Assembly (NCBI GenBank): GCA_037447655.1
Contig: JBBHKE010002820.1
Coordinates: forward strand, 90,814-154,813
DNA: 64,000 bases
DNA from: Zygnema cylindricum
Lineage: Eukaryota > Streptophyta > Zygnematophyceae > Zygnematales > Zygnemataceae
Direction of reading: 5' to 3'
The notes below the pieces were generated by a model. It was not told the DNA's origin and did no database searches. It saw nothing but the letters and a program-made list of their open reading frames with translations. The position numbers and the translations under genes are program-made. Of this stretch, positions 63,467-64,000 are shown piece by piece (the first letter of the stretch is position 1; every line of letters begins with the position of its first letter).

Positions 63467-64000
63467 CTTGAATACCCATTTGCTACCAATCGCTTTTCGA
63501 TCCGGAGGAAGGTCCACAAGCTTCCATGTCTGAGCCTCCATGATCAACTTCATTTCATCGTTTACCGCCTCGATCCAGTGATTCCACTCTGGTGATGAGA
63601 AGGCTTCCTGGATGGTCAGAGGCTCCCCTAAGGCTGCCGAGTAGGCAAAGTGAGAACTTGCTTGCAGGCGGCTACTGGATTTTATTCCCCCCGGAAATTT
63701 TGAGGTTGGAATTGTCGAATTCCGTGCGTTGCGCTTGTTGCGTTGGTAGCGATCCGTAGGCAGTGGTTGTTGTTGTTGCGCTTCGAAGCGAACTTGTTGT
63801 GGAACCCGATTATGTTATGACTACGGTGGTACCATTGGTGAATTTTGCATCTGTGGGACAATATTATGGATGCTATCTAAAATGACATATTCTTGTACTT
63901 TTTGCTTCTTCTACTGTGTTGTTTTGGAAATCTTGATTCCTCTCTATATCTTGTTGCTATGCTGCCATGCTGCGCTAAGTCAGACATCGCAGCTAGAAAC
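63467..64000 (-). pseudogene. pol: Element B5 RT start and integrase-RT linker
   Basis: On the minus strand the sequence reads RKAIGSKWVF directly joined to the RNase H connection. About 830 bases of RT (equivalent to B3 55494-56325, including YVDD) are missing. Upstream are MEAQTWKLVDLPPDRK, EAFSSPEWNHWIEAVNDEMK, and a linker with NATN/RNKRN-like repeats (63720-63790). The last 50 bases include GCTGCCATGCTGCGCTA units like the pre-tract tail of family B, so another copy may begin at the right edge. Confidence 0.75.

Overview
The window looks like intergenic, heterochromatic DNA from a streptophyte (a land plant or charophyte alga) with a large, retrotransposon-filled genome. Support: at least eight Ty1/copia-type copies or fragments, one Ty3/gypsy-type element, 0.8-1.2 kb LTRs with TG...CA ends, 5-bp target-site duplications (TSDs), low-complexity and GA-microsatellite DNA, and no intact host gene, rRNA or ordinary tRNA gene. 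I cannot name the species.

Layout. 1-5850: a degenerate (AATTTCCC)n tract, GA/CT tracts with G-box palindromes, then T-rich and AT-rich DNA without a gene I can support. 5851-10633: copia copy A1 (5' LTR and gag-pol), cut off at the start of RNase H. 10634-24438: an old Ty3/gypsy element (G) in the order gag, protease, cytosine-5 DNA methyltransferase, unknown domain, RT, RNase H, integrase, PHD finger. It is split by an LTR fragment (12991-13115), a solo copia LTR (15229-16276, TSD GAAGA) and a pol-less copia element E (16920-21397, TSD ATATG). 24676-24860: a reverse-strand RNase H scrap. 25985-31789: reverse-strand copia D. 31790-37313: copia B1, lacking the start of its 5' LTR. 37314-38800 plus 44684-45112: copia A2, split by copia C (38801-44683). 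45113-46885 plus 59235-59253: an unidentified reverse-strand reading frame U, split by copia B2 (46886-59234, TSD GAGAG). B2 is itself split by copia B3 (51966-57886, TSD ACATG) and by a 228-bp TRIM-like solo LTR (50654-50881). 59337-61741: copia A3, cut by reverse-strand copia B5, which runs off the end of the window.

Biology. Gag binds the RNA, protease matures the polyprotein, RT/RNase H makes cDNA and integrase inserts it. The copia families share a primer site resembling the half-tRNA(iMet) site of Drosophila copia. That site lies inside the gag reading frame, whose ATG is in the LTR itself. Three features go beyond ordinary decayed retroelements: (1) G carries a DNA-methylation writer and a histone-reader-type finger; (2) E has lost pol exactly at the gag/protease boundary and carries an unknown C-terminal extension in its place; (3) several LTRs contain tRNA-like A/B-box modules, always antisense where LTR orientation is known. 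Almost every reading frame is broken, often by TAG where a sister copy has CAG or TGG, as expected for old methylated copies. Boundaries given to the base were read by eye from repeated copies and TSDs; domain borders inside genes are approximate.
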